Below, in pieces: positions 43,264-44,627 of a DNA stretch of 44,627 nucleotides. The stretch is from contig JAJRUN010000138.1 in the NCBI GenBank assembly GCA_024277755.1, positions 1 to 44,627 of the forward strand. The letters are read 5' to 3'. Source of the stretch: Gammaproteobacteria bacterium (lineage in GTDB: Bacteria > Pseudomonadota > Gammaproteobacteria > Tenderiales > Tenderiaceae). Made by a program: the position numbers and the translations under genes. The notes under the pieces were generated by a model. It did no database searches. It had not been told where the DNA came from and worked only from the letters and a program-made list of their open reading frames with translations. Numbering within the stretch: the stretch's first letter is position 1; every line of letters begins with the position of its first letter.

Positions 43264-44538
43264 ATGAGCAAACAGGCTATCGACTGGACCATTACCTGCC
43301 ACTTGGATTATGGCGACAACGGCGCAGTTGCCATTATTCAGCATAAAAATGGCAAGAGCGAAGTCAGCAGCATCACAACCGCTGCGGCCAAGGGCGGCGA
43401 CTATAACCAGCGACCAGTGTTTCTCGGCGTCAACAATAACAACAAAGCGCTGATTATGGATCCCGAATCCAAACACGTTGAATGCACCACCAGCATGACG
43501 GCCGACAGCCGTTACTACTATGCCTACCGTGACAACCAGTCAAACCGTTTCTGGTTTACCAATGACGGCGACAAAGATGGTAACGATACCCTGAACTGTG
43601 GCAACGATGGCGGCACGGTGACAGTTGCCGCCAAAAACGGTAACGACGGCGAGATCCTGCAAACATTATTGATTGGCCGAGGCCATCATGTCTCAACTTT
43701 TTGTCGCCCAGACCAGCACAATCCGGCGCTGCCGAACCACGCCTTTGTCAGCAACCTGCTTGACGGCACCATTTCAGTAGTTGGCAATGATGAAGATGAC
43801 AAGGAAAACTTCCTCAAGATCATCACCACCATCAACCTGTTTGATGCCAGTAAAGAAAAAGAAGCGGCCGCAGACTTTCCCAATAATTCCTTCCCGCATG
43901 GCATGGAGTTTTCACCTGTCACCCGCAAAATTTACAACCTTAACAATGGTTATGCCTCTGTGGCCGTGATTAACCCCATCAACAACGAAATAGAAACCAC
44001 CATCCCCATGAAAGTCAGCAGTAATCTGTTACTGAGCCGTTGCGGCAACTTTCTGATTGGCAAAGGCGCTGATCGAAAAGGCAACCCCGATCACGTGATG
44101 GGCCGCCTGCAAGTATTGGATGTAAACCAACAAGCCGTGGTTAACTGCTTCGACATTCAAGACTTTTATCCTAGCGTCTACCGTTTCAACCCCGAAGGCG
44201 ATCGCCTCTACGTGACTGCCGGCGCAACCGGCAAGGGTGCTCAAGCCGACAACCTGCGCACAGATATGGTTCAGGTCTATGACAGCAGCAAACTGCCTGA
44301 ACTAAAACTGATCAAGGAAATCAAACTGGAAGATTGCAACTCAGGCCGTCGCCCAATTGCCTTCCTGAAACAAAATGGCACTGCACCCCTGGTTTTTGTG
44401 CCCAACCCGGATCAAGGCAGCCTGGCTGTGATTGATGGCGACAGCAATGAAGTCATTGAAACCATCAATATCGGCAAAGGCGGTATGAAAGAGTTCAGTT
44501 TTTCCTTCTGGCATGACAAAGCCATTTATGGCGGTTAA
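43264..44538 (+). CDS. YncE-like beta-propeller protein
   Basis: A 424-residue protein with repeated blades typical of YncE/YVTN propellers: HAFVSNLLDGTISVVGND, HGMEFSPVTRKIYNLNNGYASVAVINPINNEIETTI, GRLQVLDVNQQAVVN and PLVFVPNPDQGSLAVIDGDSNEVIETINIGKGG. No signal peptide is visible, although relatives are usually exported, so it is predicted cytoplasmic. Its function is unknown. It is 86 bp after rnd, with AGGAAC near the ATG. Confidence 0.75.
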   Translation: MSKQAIDWTITCHLDYGDNGAVAIIQHKNGKSEVSSITTAAAKGGDYNQRPVFLGVNNNNKALIMDPESKHVECTTSMTADSRYYYAYRDNQSNRFWFTNDGDKDGNDTLNCGNDGGTVTVAAKNGNDGEILQTLLIGRGHHVSTFCRPDQHNPALPNHAFVSNLLDGTISVVGNDEDDKENFLKIITTINLFDASKEKEAAADFPNNSFPHGMEFSPVTRKIYNLNNGYASVAVINPINNEIETTIPMKVSSNLLLSRCGNFLIGKGADRKGNPDHVMGRLQVLDVNQQAVVNCFDIQDFYPSVYRFNPEGDRLYVTAGATGKGAQADNLRTDMVQVYDSSKLPELKLIKEIKLEDCNSGRRPIAFLKQNGTAPLVFVPNPDQGSLAVIDGDSNEVIETINIGKGGMKEFSFSFWHDKAIYGG

Positions 44539-44597
44539 GCGATTCATCACTGTACCCTGCCTGTCAGGGGCACTCGATTACTATGCAGAGAGATATC

Positions 44598-44627
44598 ATG
44601 AAAGCAGTTAAATCTATTATTACCGTC
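44598..44627 (+). CDS. Start of a further gene (cut by window end)
   Basis: An ATG preceded by GAGAGA begins MKAVKSIITV, the positively charged and hydrophobic opening typical of a signal peptide. Only ten codons are inside the window, so no product can be named. A small CCCTG/CAGGG stem-loop lies between it and the propeller gene. Confidence 0.45.
   Translation, partial: MKAVKSIITV

Overview
The window reads as chromosomal DNA of a gammaproteobacterium with about 50% GC. Diagnostic genes include slyX, rsmJ, nudE-cysQ, yrfG, rnd and a RAYT-type transposase. A CbbO/NorD-type vWA protein at the left edge, a Nitrosomonas-like ncgABC-nirK cluster and a SulP transporter suggest a chemolithoautotroph or nitrogen-oxide user. 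The species cannot be fixed from the sequence alone.

Layout. 1-1725: C-terminal part of a CbbO/NorD protein, cut by the window edge. 1905-9395: a signalling block with a small membrane protein, a PhnD-like periplasmic binding protein translationally coupled to a GGDEF-EAL protein, a second diguanylate cyclase, a receiver-TPR protein and a soluble histidine kinase. 9509-14342: an exported pentapeptide-repeat protein facing an M4 metallopeptidase, which is preceded by a separate stand-alone propeptide-like protein. 14462-19681: a short MoeA paralogue, slyX, two small genes, a COG2509 flavoprotein, rsmJ and a PsiE-like membrane protein.

19699-24181 is an inserted island. It holds a RAYT transposase with REP-like repeats and an AT-rich type II restriction-modification system (controller C, PD-(D/E)XK nuclease, gamma-class N6-adenine methyltransferase). 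The C protein appears to have an operator in front of its own gene and a matching site on the methyltransferase promoter. The island lies between psiE and cysQ, and a duplicated cysQ-like 3' end at its left edge marks the junction.

24141-26206: cysQ, nudE and divergent yrfG. 26263-29441: the ncgA-ncgB-ncgC-nirK cluster (multicopper oxidase, two cytochromes c, copper nitrite reductase) behind a promoter overlapped by an NsrR-like palindrome. 29657-32229: a PLP deaminase/desulfhydrase, a WbuC-like cupin and a CPA2 antiporter. 32311-36540: a glutamine amidotransferase, a family 2 glycosyltransferase, a 156-bp MITE-like element, and an overlapping trio of nucleosidase-like protein, spore photoproduct lyase-like radical SAM enzyme and SDR. 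36573-44627: a DUF2452 protein, a beta-CASP metallo-beta-lactamase RNase, a J-domain-like protein with a possible -1 frameshift at its start, SulP, RNase D, a beta-propeller protein and the first codons of another gene.

The observations most worth a second look are the C-regulated restriction-modification island with its cysQ scar, the A_AAA_AAC frameshift candidate, the spore photoproduct lyase-like operon, and the stand-alone M4-type propeptide.
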